The notes beneath the pieces are model-generated. The model did no database searches and had not been told where the DNA came from. It was given only the letters and a program-made list of their open reading frames with translations. Positions 32,932 to 40,734 of a DNA stretch of 64,000 nt are shown piece after piece. The stretch is from Xanthobacteraceae bacterium (lineage in GTDB: Bacteria; Pseudomonadota; Alphaproteobacteria; Rhizobiales; Xanthobacteraceae), in the NCBI GenBank assembly GCA_028282095.1, contig JANQIP010000139.1, positions 1-64,000 on the forward strand. Reading direction: 5' to 3'. Position 1 is the stretch's first letter, and every line of letters begins with the position of its first letter. A program made the position numbers and the translations under genes.

Positions 32932-33770
32932 TGTCGTCGCTGGGCAATGGCGCTACGATCGGATCCTACCCGGCGGATGCGCCGGCCGTCGCTGTCGCCA
33001 GTCTTTCGCACCGCTACGGTGAAGGCGAAACCGGGCGGCAGGTTCTGTTTCAGCTCTCCTTGACGGTCGCGCCCGGCGAAATGGTCTTCCTCATGGGGCC
33101 GTCCGGGTGCGGCAAGACAACCGTGCTGACGCTTGTTGGGGCACTGCGTTCGATCCAGGAAGGCTCAGCACGGATCCTCGGCCGCGAGCTGAACGGAGCA
33201 AGCGAACGCACCATGGTGGAGACCCGGCGGCGCATCGGGTTCATCTTTCAGAACCATAACCTCCATCGGTCGCTGACCGCGCTCCAGAATGTGCGCATGG
33301 GTCTTGAATCGCAGGGCGAAGCCGGTGCGCCGGACGCAACCGAACGCTGTCGCGACATGCTGGAGACGGTCGGCCTTGGCGATCACTTGCACAAGCGCCA
33401 AGACCAGCTCTCAGGCGGACAGAAACAACGCGTGGCTATCGCCCGAGCGCTTGTCTCAAAACCGCCGCTCGTGCTGGCCGATGAGCCCACGGCCGCGCTC
33501 GACAAACAAACCGGATACGACGTCGTCGCGCTCCTGCGCAGGCTTGGGCGCGAGCGCGGCATGACGGTGCTGATGGTGACGCACGATAATCGCATCTTCG
33601 ACCTCGCCGACCGTATTCTCGAAATGGAAGACGGGTGTATCGTTTCGCAATATGTCGGCCGGAACGCGCCCGACCGTTGCGAGCACTCCCGGTGCGCGCA
33701 ATCGCCCACGCAACCAGTCCCCACTGCCACTGTGAGCGCGAGCGCCCGGGAGGAGCCCGCTTGTGCGTAA
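32931..33770 (+). CDS. devA: ABC transporter ATP-binding protein (DevA family)
   Basis: 279 residues, complete: Walker A MGPSGCGKTTVLT, Q-loop IFQNHNLHRSLT, signature QLSGGQKQRVAIARAL, Walker B LVLADEPTAALD, and H-loop VTHDNRIFDLADRI. DevA works with DevB and DevC as an exporter of glycolipids or related compounds. Its permease partner here is broken and no DevB adaptor is present, so the ATPase is probably orphaned unless it serves a permease elsewhere. C-terminal 40 residues are low complexity. Confidence 0.9.
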   Translation: MSSLGNGATIGSYPADAPAVAVASLSHRYGEGETGRQVLFQLSLTVAPGEMVFLMGPSGCGKTTVLTLVGALRSIQEGSARILGRELNGASERTMVETRRRIGFIFQNHNLHRSLTALQNVRMGLESQGEAGAPDATERCRDMLETVGLGDHLHKRQDQLSGGQKQRVAIARALVSKPPLVLADEPTAALDKQTGYDVVALLRRLGRERGMTVLMVTHDNRIFDLADRILEMEDGCIVSQYVGRNAPDRCEHSRCAQSPTQPVPTATVSASAREEPACA

Positions 33771-34104
33771 AGTCGTCAGCGCTTTCCTAGCTGTCATCAG
33801 CGTGGGTGCGGCCGACGCAGAGCCGTCGCTCAAAGGTACCGACATTCCGCGCGCGGTCGCGGATGGCAAACCTTGGTCGGCGACAATGGCGAATGGACGC
33901 ACAACGCGTATGGTCTTTCTCCCCGACGGTACAGGCAGATTCGACGGACCGATGCGGATGTCCATCGCGTGGCGCATCGAAGGAGATCGGCTGTGCGTGC
34001 GCATGGGTCTGATGCCGAGGTCGAGATGCGTGACCCTGCGGCGATCCGGCGTCGGTTATGAAGCCCATGAAGGGACGAAACGCGCCTTCAGCCTTTCCCG
34101 CTGA
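33763..34104 (+). CDS. Small exported hypothetical protein
   Basis: 113 residues; GTG start with strong GGGAGGAG site, overlapping the devA end by 8 bp. Signal peptide-like MRKVVSAFLAVISVGAADAE. The mature part has a beta-rich pattern, TRMVFLPDGTGRFDGPMRMS, WRIEGDRLCVRMGLMPRSRC with two Cys that could pair. No family recognised with certainty; it resembles small periplasmic proteins of unknown function in Rhizobiales. Coupled to devA. Confidence 0.6.
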   Translation: MRKVVSAFLAVISVGAADAEPSLKGTDIPRAVADGKPWSATMANGRTTRMVFLPDGTGRFDGPMRMSIAWRIEGDRLCVRMGLMPRSRCVTLRRSGVGYEAHEGTKRAFSLSR

Positions 34105-34157
34105 CCTATCGGCACGTCGCACCGGCTTGGCGGTAACCGCCATAGAGGAGATCAGCC

Positions 34158-34945
34158 ATGGTACGACCGAATTCCGTTGCGGTTACCGTTTTTCTGGTCA
34201 TCATCGCGAGCTATGCCGACACGAGTTTCGCCGCCGATCCTGGTCCGGCCGCTCCGCTTCCAGTCGCGCCCGTATCCACTTCGCCAATCCCTAAGGGGCT
34301 TTATTTTGGGTCGCGCGTTGGTATCACGGCGCCAAGAAACACAAGCTTCGCTGTGTCAAAGGGCTCGCTTAGCTTTAATACGAGCTACGACGTGAACTCG
34401 TCCAAGGGTGCCATGCTCGGTTACCGCTTGGCGCCGGCCTTCGGTTCCGCCGTGTCCCCACGTATCGAGCTCGAAGGTGGTCTTGCCACCTTTTCCGTCG
34501 AGGCCCATTCCGTCAACGGCGTCTCAGTCGAATCAATTGACTCGTTTGGAAGCCTGAACACGACGACTGGTCTGGCCAACCTATATTGCGATATCAATCT
34601 TGGTCAGGCTTTCGGGATCGGGGGGGTCTTCTCGGCGCTACAGCCTTCGTCGGGGCCGGTCTCGGTATTGCCCATGTGACACTGGAAAAGCAGGGCGTTT
34701 CGGCGACTGGCGTCCTCATTGACGACAGCGACACTCGATTTGCCTACCAGTTTTCAGCCGGTATCGGCGTCGATCTCGCTCAACTCGGATTCGGGCCTAT
34801 CGGCCCGATGAGAAACAGCACGATCGAAATCGGCTACCGCCGTTTCGAAGTGTCGGAGTTGACGTTCGCGGCGCGCGACGGAACGACGACCACGACCGAG
34901 CTATCGGCCGACCTGTTCACCGTCGGCTTCCGCCGGAACTTCTGA
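34158..34945 (+). pseudogene. Outer-membrane beta-barrel protein, frameshifted in a G7 tract
   Basis: Signal peptide from ATG 34158 (MVRPNSVAVTVFLVIIASYA), Pro-rich linker, then beta strands (GLYFGSRVGITAPRNTSFAV ... YRLAPAFGSAVSPRIELEGG). At 34620-34626 the sequence has seven G. With seven the frame ends soon after at 34679; with six it continues GIGGLLGATAFVGAGLGIAH to RNSTIEIGYRRFEVSELTF and the terminal FTVGFRRNF, the typical aromatic C-terminus of outer-membrane proteins, at 34945. Full protein about 262 residues. Either phase-variable, decayed, or a sequencing error. Confidence 0.8.
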
Positions 34946-34946
34946 A

Positions 34947-34992
34947 CCCCGAGATTCGAACTCACGACGTTTGCCTTCGGAGGAGATGCTCA
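34947..34992 (-). other. tRNA-Arg(CCG)-like 3' half fragment
   Basis: Minus-strand sequence GAGCATCTCCTCCGAAGG, then a variable region and T-arm GAGTTCGAATCTC resembles the anticodon-to-T-arm part of tRNA-Arg(CCG). The anticodon stem does not pair well and the 5' half and CCA end are absent. Such 3' tRNA halves are left by integrases at attachment sites; an integrase remnant is 3.3 kb away. Could be chance resemblance. Confidence 0.35.
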
Positions 34993-35166
34993 ACGACGAG
35001 CCAAGGAAGGGGCGAAGTTCAGAGGTTTGGAGAAAGACGGCCGGAGAGAGCGAATTTCGGGTCTCCGCTGGAGTCTCGCAGTGTAGAGGTTTACGGGCGA
35101 AAGCCCATGTTTCTTGCGGTTATTGTGTCCTGGCAAGCGGGCAGAGAACACTTGGCGTGCGGCGGT

Positions 35167-35256
35167 TGGCGGAGGGGGTGGGATTCGAACCCACGATACG
35201 GTTTCCCGTATACACGCTCTCCAGGCGTGCGCCTTCGACCACTCGGCCACCCCTCC
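35167..35256 (-). tRNA. tRNA-Ser(GGA)
   Basis: 90 nt including an encoded CCA. Acceptor stem GGAGGGG/CCCCTCC, D-arm GTGGCCGAGTGG, anticodon stem CACGC/GCGTG around loop CTGGAGA (anticodon GGA), a long class-II variable arm (TATACGG ... CCGTATC) and T-arm GTGGGTTCGAATCCCAC. Discriminator G73 as usual for serine. Reads UCC and UCU codons. Confidence 0.95.
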
Positions 35257-35350
35257 GCAAGCTTCCGACCAGCCCCTCTCGCAAATCTCGTCAAGAAATG
35301 ACGTCCATTGCGACGGCCAGCGGGTCGTTTTCTTTGCCTCCGACGCGCCG

Positions 35351-35450
35351 CTGCATCACCTCCGAGGCCGCCGCTGAATCACCTCCGAGGCCGCCGCTGC
35401 ATCACCTCCGAGGCCGCCGCTGCATCCCCTCCGAGGCCGCCGCTGCATCG
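35351..35450. repeat. 23-bp tandem repeat, four and a third units
   Basis: Unit CTGCATCACCTCCGAGGCCG plus CCG, starting at 35351, 35374, 35397, 35420 and 35443 (partial). Units differ at one or two bases. Since 23 is not a multiple of three, it is not a coding repeat. Lies 95 bp upstream of tRNA-Ser. Confidence 0.9.
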
Positions 35451-35599
35451 TGCATCGGCTCGCCAAACAATTCCTTTCGATCATCGGCAATGGGGAAGGG
35501 GACCGCCGGCAGTTTCGGGTACGCTCCATTCCATTCCATTCCATCAGTGTAGCGCGCAGCGACGCGCCTCGATACCGCTCACTCCGGCGTCCGCAATGA

Positions 35600-36152
35600 T
35601 GGCTTCAGGTCGGATCAACCGTGCTCCGTTTCCTGTTATTTGTCGCATGATCCCAAAAAAAGTCAGCCAGCTTTTCGGGATCATGCTTTAGCGTGCGGTG
35701 CCGTGCCTCAAGCGAGATTGCTTTAGATTGAATCGATCGCGTTCTCGTTTCCCTTTGTTCGGTCGCAAGGTCTTGTCCGAAAAGTCTGCCAACTTCTCGG
35801 GATCACGCTTTAGAGCGCAACCGCTTCAGGTCGGATCAATCGCGCTCTGTTTCCCTTTTTCGTCGTATGATCCTGTCCGAAAGGTCTGCCGACTTTTCAG
35901 GATCATGCTTTGGCGTAAGGTGGCGCGCCTTGAGCATCAGGTCGAATCAACCGCCGCTCTGTTTCCCTTCATTTTGTCGCAAGGTCTTGTCCGAAAAGTC
36001 TGCCAACTATTTGGGATCATGCTTTGGCGTGCATTGGTGTGCCTCGAGCGAGATTGCTTTAGCTTGAATCGATCGCGTTTTCGTTGCCCTTTTGGTCGCA
36101 TGATCTTCTCCGAAAAGGTCTGCCGGCTCAACTGTTCGCGATCGTGCTCTTA
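35600..36152. repeat. Cluster of five REP-like composite units
   Basis: REP cores end at about 35690, 35812, 35911, 36027 and 36150, each preceded by the GCGATTGC ... GATCGCG hairpin, giving a spacing near 100-120 bp. Units vary (GGGATCATGC, GGGATCACGC, GCGATCGTGC), so the cluster is old or formed by repeated insertion. No gene is present from 35257 to 36166. Confidence 0.85.
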
Positions 36153-36166
36153 ACCAGCCCGACTGT

Positions 36167-36766
36167 TCACGCCTCGATCGCGTTGACGGACGCAACCACG
36201 GCGGCGAAGCGGTCGGCGAGCGCAGCGAGCGAGTTGCGCTTGACGTCGGCCGCAGGGATCGTCGTGCCGACAAGCGGATCGGCGAGGTCACGCGTAGCCG
36301 TGGCATCGGCGACCACGGTCGCCCGCAGCCCGACATCGATCGCGCCGCGCGCGGTCGCCTCGACGCTCATATGCGTCATGAATCCGACGACAATGATCGC
36401 CGGGCGATGCATCGCATGCACCCGGTCGGCGAGGTCGGTGCTGGCGAAGGCGTTCGGCAGCGCCTTGGTCAGAACCGGCTCACCCGGTGCGGGCGCGGCT
36501 GGCGCGGCGATCTCGGCACCGCGCGAGCCCGGCAAAAACAGCGCGCCGGCCTTGGCGTGGTGTACGAGATGGATCACCGGCGCGCGCTGGTCGCGGGCGC
36601 GTTCGAGCAAGCGGCCGATCTCGTCGAGTGCCGGCCTCGCGCCAGGCAGTGCGAGCGCGCCGTCCACATGCTCATGCTGCGCATCGATGACGACAAGGAC
36701 AGCGTCGCTAAGCCGTGCCGGCGCGGACACCGCACCGGAGAGTTCGAGGAGAGTCATCGGGCGCAT
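36167..36766 (-). CDS. Isochorismatase-fold hydrolase lacking the catalytic cysteine
   Basis: 199 residues. Asp in VLVVIDAQHEHVDG and Lys in GEPVLTKALPNAF of the usual Asp-Lys-Cys triad are present, but the third motif reads GFMTHMSVEATARGA with Ser (AGC) where cysteine hydrolases have Cys (THMCV). True isochorismatases also lack this Cys, so the protein may catalyse enol-ether type hydrolysis or be a Ser variant of low activity. Monocistronic between REP cluster and intergenic DNA. Confidence 0.85.
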   Translation of the reverse strand: MRPMTLLELSGAVSAPARLSDAVLVVIDAQHEHVDGALALPGARPALDEIGRLLERARDQRAPVIHLVHHAKAGALFLPGSRGAEIAAPAAPAPGEPVLTKALPNAFASTDLADRVHAMHRPAIIVVGFMTHMSVEATARGAIDVGLRATVVADATATRDLADPLVGTTIPAADVKRNSLAALADRFAAVVASVNAIEA

Positions 36767-37012
36767 TCACACAATCCTAATGCGGTCGGTGACGCTGGTC
36801 TGCGTGGGGGCAAACCCGCTTGCCGTCACGAGTAAGACATCAGTTCAGCAGATTGGGATCACGGTCAAGCATCGCGGCGAGAATCGGCCGAACCAAGCGG
36901 CTGCGGCACAGCCCTCATCATTCGCTGCGCAGGTGCACGCGCTTAAAATCGCATCGAGTCAGGCGGCGTCGGATTAGGTTTTCGCAAGGCGAGCGGGCCG
37001 CGACGGAAATAA

Positions 37013-37096
37013 TCAGAAGGCGCCCAGCAAAATCGCAGCAACGAATATGAACGCCACCCCGGTTGCGATGTAGTTCAGTTTAACTGAGAGCTCCAT
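37013..37096 (-). CDS. 27-residue single-span membrane peptide
   Basis: Short gene MELSVKLNYIATGVAFIFVA plus AILLGAF. ATG 37096 is preceded by AGGGAG at a good distance. The sequence is one membrane helix after a short polar start. Similar tiny membrane proteins are conserved in Bradyrhizobium relatives; function unknown. A longer in-frame reading frame to 37243 lacks a site and looks non-coding. Confidence 0.6.
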   Translation of the reverse strand: MELSVKLNYIATGVAFIFVAAILLGAF

Positions 37097-37223
37097 GGCG
37101 ATGCTCCCTTCTTGTTGAACTGCATTGAGATACACCAGAATTACAAACTCGCAACAGAAAACTACATGCTGCGGTGCAGCGTATGCTGCGATGCACCTAA
37201 ATTGAAAAATGCCCCCGATGAGT

Positions 37224-37622
37224 TCAATGCACTTCGACTGCAACCCTATGCTCGCCTGTTGGCCGTTCCTCCCAAGGTCGCGATTTCATGAAAATCAGCT
37301 CGGCGTGACCGACAGTTAGGCCTTCGAGCTGCCAGCGATGGCGACCCGGCGCGCCGACTCGCCGACGATCCGTAGAATTGGGGGAAAAGCCCTGATCAAC
37401 AATCGCAACAATTCCAGCATTCTTGCTGCGCTGCACGTCAAATCGCCAGACATGGCCTGTGGACGGATTCTCCGGCAATTCGATCGTCGTGCGCGCGCCG
37501 CACGCAAGCCGAACCGAGGATTCGCCGCTCTGCGTCGACGCGCTCACTGTCGTCGCCAGATAGGCGGCGCCAAGCAACACGGGCAATGCCAGCATGGCGG
37601 CGTGGCGGGCCGATGCGCTCAT
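37224..37622 (-). CDS. Chagasin-family (I42) cysteine protease inhibitor, exported
   Basis: 132 residues from ATG 37622 with a signal sequence (AAMLALPVLLGAAYLATTVS). Chagasin motifs: IELPENPSTGHVWRF (loop NPxTGxxW), GAPGRHRWQLEG and RPWEERPTGE (loop RPW). Such proteins insert three loops into papain-like proteases. Likely periplasmic or secreted. Starts within 50 bp of REP repeats. Confidence 0.82.
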   Translation of the reverse strand: MSASARHAAMLALPVLLGAAYLATTVSASTQSGESSVRLACGARTTIELPENPSTGHVWRFDVQRSKNAGIVAIVDQGFSPNSTDRRRVGAPGRHRWQLEGLTVGHAELIFMKSRPWEERPTGEHRVAVEVH

Positions 37623-37667
37623 CGCGATCCTCCTCGATGAACGGGACGCCACCGATTCGCTGAGCGG

Positions 37668-37875
37668 TCTAGAGTGCGGTCCATTCGGATTGAATCGATC
37701 GCACTTTGTTTCTCTTTGTCTTGCCGCATGATCTTGTCCGAAAAGTCTGCAACTTCTCGGGATCACGCTATAGAACGCGATTCATCCAGGTCGAATCGAT
37801 CGCGCTCTATTCCTGATTATTTTGTCGCGTGATCTTGTCCGAAAAGTCTGCAACTTTTCGGGATCACGCTTTAGC
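37668..37875. repeat. Two REP-like composite units
   Basis: Hairpin GAGTGCG ... CGCACT, REP core ending about 37772, hairpin GAACGCGATTC ... GATCGCGCTC, REP core ending 37874. The terminal TTAG of the second supplies the TAA stop of the amidase at 37871. Confidence 0.88.
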
Positions 37876-39169
37876 CGCCGTGAGCACCGGCGATCGCCTG
37901 CTCGACAAACAGCGCCGCTTCAAGCGCGGTGCGGTCGCGTGCGAAGCGCCCGATGACCTGCACGCCCAATGGCAGTCCGACCGAATCGACCAAACCGGGC
38001 ACGTTGATGCAAGGCGCGCCCATGAGCGTCCACAATCGGTTGAACACCGGAGCGCCGGTCGAACCGAGCGTCTTGGGTGCTGCGCCGGGCGCCGACGGCG
38101 TGAGCAGAACATCGGTATCGACCATGAGGTCGGCGAGCACTTGACGGGCACGTCGCGCCGCCCGCCGCGCGCTGTCGTAATCGTCGGGCGTAATCGTCTG
38201 CCCTCGGTCGAGCAGCTCGCGCAGGCGTGGGCCGATCGCGTCGCGATGGTGATCGTACTCAAAGGCGAGTGCGCGCCAGGCCTCAAAGTCCTGGATCGTT
38301 GCATGGGCGCGAAAGGCGTCTTCGAGCGCAGGAGGTAGCCGGACCTCCGCAACGCGTGCGCCTGCCCGGTCAGACAAGCGGGCCGCGTGCTCGACCGCGT
38401 CCTGCATGGCCTCGCTCGCTTGCGCCCAAACATGGGTGCGCGCGAGCGCGATGCGCGGCGCGGCGGTCTGCGCTTTGTCGACTCGCAGGTCGCGCCCGGT
38501 GATCGCTGCGGCCGCCAAGGCTATGTCGGCGATGCCGGCAGCGAAGATCCCGGCGGTGTCGAGCGACCAGGCGAGCGCCTTGGCGCCCGTCATTGGCAGC
38601 AGCCGGAAGGACGGTTTGAAGCCGGCAATCCCGCAGTAAGAGGCGGGACGAATGACCGAGCCGCCGGTCTGGCTGCCGATGGCGATGGGCAGCATGCCGG
38701 CGGCGACCGCGGCGGCCGAGCCGGAGGACGAACCGCCCGGCGTATGGTCGCGGTGGTGCGGGTGACGGGTCTTCCCCGGATCGAGAAAGGCAAAAGGCGT
38801 CGTCACCGTTTTGCCGAGAACGAGACCGCCGGCGCGGCGGATCATCGAGACGAGCGCGGCGTCGCTTTTGGGCTGGTGGCCGGCATAGATCGGCGAACCA
38901 TAGGCGGTGGGCAGGTCGGCGGTATCGAACAGGTCCTTGATGCCGACCGGAAGCCCGCGCAGCGGCGCTGCAACCAGTGCCTCGGCGGCGTCTTGCGCCC
39001 GCTGCCGCACCCGCTCGATATCGAGCCGGGCAAAGGCGTGGACCTCGCTTTCATGCGCCGCGATCGTCTCGGCGCAGATATCGACCACATCGGCCGGCGT
39101 CAGGTCGCCCGCTTCGATCCGGCCGGCGAGTTCGAGCGCGCTCAGCATGTGTCCCGCAATTCCGGGCAA
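37871..39169 (-). CDS. Amidase signature family hydrolase
   Basis: 432 residues. Ser-Ser-Lys triad region: GLPVGIKDLFDTADLP (Lys), HTPGGSSSGSAAAVAAGM (cis-Ser) and IGSQTGGSVIRPASYCGIAG (Ser nucleophile). Splits amides to acid and ammonia; the substrate is not predictable and GatA is excluded by the lack of gatB/gatC. Monocistronic. TAA stop provided by a REP element. Confidence 0.93.
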   Translation of the reverse strand: MPGIAGHMLSALELAGRIEAGDLTPADVVDICAETIAAHESEVHAFARLDIERVRQRAQDAAEALVAAPLRGLPVGIKDLFDTADLPTAYGSPIYAGHQPKSDAALVSMIRRAGGLVLGKTVTTPFAFLDPGKTRHPHHRDHTPGGSSSGSAAAVAAGMLPIAIGSQTGGSVIRPASYCGIAGFKPSFRLLPMTGAKALAWSLDTAGIFAAGIADIALAAAAITGRDLRVDKAQTAAPRIALARTHVWAQASEAMQDAVEHAARLSDRAGARVAEVRLPPALEDAFRAHATIQDFEAWRALAFEYDHHRDAIGPRLRELLDRGQTITPDDYDSARRAARRARQVLADLMVDTDVLLTPSAPGAAPKTLGSTGAPVFNRLWTLMGAPCINVPGLVDSVGLPLGVQVIGRFARDRTALEAALFVEQAIAGAHGG

Positions 39170-39334
39170 GGTGCGTCCTTTACTTCATATTGGGGGAAAC
39201 GATTGGGTGAGACGGCATCGGGAGCCACCCGTGAGCGTTCCCGAGACCGCTTCAATTAACCATGTGCAGCGCTGTCACGCCACAGACGAATAGTGTTGAA
39301 GCACCATTAACGGAATCCCGCCAATGCTCGACGT

Positions 39335-40567
39335 ATGACGCGCGACGTTCGCTGGTATCTCGTCGGCTCGCTGGTTTTTCTCGTGCTCGCCGGCTGTGGT
39401 GGCCTGAAGCTCTTGCCGCAGCGGGACCAATGGCGGCGCGAGGCCGAGCTGCGATGCCTCAAATCCGGGATTGTCAAACAGGGCCCGGCGGTAGCGATGC
39501 TGTCGCCGATCGCGGGGCCCGGCATCTGCGGCACGGATTTCCCGCTCAAGGTGGCAGCACTCGGCCACACTCCGATTCTGGGCTATAGCGACGAGCCGCT
39601 CCGGCCGCCGGGAGCCATCCGCGGCGCCGTGGCTCCATCCATTTCACCTCCGCGCACCCAGCCGTCCGGCGCGCGCGGTCCGCTCGATCTGAACCCGCCC
39701 GGATTGACGACGCCGCGTTTCCTCCGGCGGGACGCTACCGGAACGGCGCCCCACGACTCCTCGGCGAGCCCTTCCTATCGTGCGCCCGGACCGAACGGGC
39801 GGATTCGCCGGCCTTCAACCGCCCGCACTCAGCGCGCGCCGGTCGCGCCGCGTGCGGCGGCCTCACCCTATCCCCCGCGGTTTCCGACCTTCGGCCAAAG
39901 CGTCGCCATTTCGCCTTCGCGCATGCGAGGCCTGACGACTCGTTCGATCGCAGCTAAGATCACTCCGCCAGCGACGCTTTCCTGCCCGGTCGTCTCCGCG
40001 CTCGACCGCTGGGTCAGCGAAGCGATCCAGCCGGCGGCACTGCGCTGGTTCGGCCAGCCGGTCGTGGAGATCAAGCAGATTTCGGCCTATGCATGTCGCG
40101 GCATGAACGGTAATCCGCGCGCGCGCATCTCCGAGCATGCGTTCGGGAATGCGCTCGACATATCCAGCTTCAAGCTGGCGGGCGGCCATGTGGTGTCATT
40201 CAGGCGCGGCTGGCGCGGGACGCCGGAAGAGCAGGGGTTCCTGCGCGATGTCCAGGGCGCCGCCTGCCGCTATTTCTCGACCGTGCTCGCGCCCGGATCC
40301 AACAGGTTCCACTATGATCACATCCATGTCGATCTGATGCGGCGTAAAAGCAGACGGCAGGTCTGCGATCCGAAAGCGGTTTCCGGCGAGGTGATTGCCG
40401 CGCGCGCACGGCAGCGCGGCCGCCATGCGAAGCGCCATGGGGGCGATCTCGCGGTCACCGGCAGCCTCACGGACCGCCGCGGCGCCAAGCCCGGCGACGC
40501 CCGCCTTCCTGCTGCCTTATTCGAGGCCGACCGAAACCTACCGAGAGCGGTTCCAGGGGAGGACTAA
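39335..40567 (+). CDS. Extensin-like C-terminal domain lipoprotein
   Basis: 410 residues. Lipobox LVLAGC in the N-terminus. A Pro/Arg-rich disordered middle (about residues 90-200), then the extensin-like_C domain (peptidase M15-like) with CRGMNGNPRARISEHAFGNA, LDISSFKLAGG and the Zn-site-like HYDHIHVDLMRR. Such proteins are common in Rhizobiales and may act on cell-wall peptides. The last 60 residues are basic and low complexity. Confidence 0.88.
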   Translation: MTRDVRWYLVGSLVFLVLAGCGGLKLLPQRDQWRREAELRCLKSGIVKQGPAVAMLSPIAGPGICGTDFPLKVAALGHTPILGYSDEPLRPPGAIRGAVAPSISPPRTQPSGARGPLDLNPPGLTTPRFLRRDATGTAPHDSSASPSYRAPGPNGRIRRPSTARTQRAPVAPRAAASPYPPRFPTFGQSVAISPSRMRGLTTRSIAAKITPPATLSCPVVSALDRWVSEAIQPAALRWFGQPVVEIKQISAYACRGMNGNPRARISEHAFGNALDISSFKLAGGHVVSFRRGWRGTPEEQGFLRDVQGAACRYFSTVLAPGSNRFHYDHIHVDLMRRKSRRQVCDPKAVSGEVIAARARQRGRHAKRHGGDLAVTGSLTDRRGAKPGDARLPAALFEADRNLPRAVPGED

Positions 40568-40734
40568 TGGTTCTTTCCGACCGCCCGTTCTGGTGCCGTG
40601 TTTCGAGGCACGAACGGGTGGACACGTATCTTTGCGATGCAGCTTACCTCGCCGGTGGAGCCGAATGCGGCACCCTTGACCGAGCACGCTCGAACGGGGA
40701 ACTGTTGCTCCAAGGCCGTGGGAGATAAGCGAAC

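Noticed and set aside
35351..35450. Coding repeat (surface protein)
   Set aside because: Unit of 23 bp would change frame at each copy, and there is no supporting ORF.
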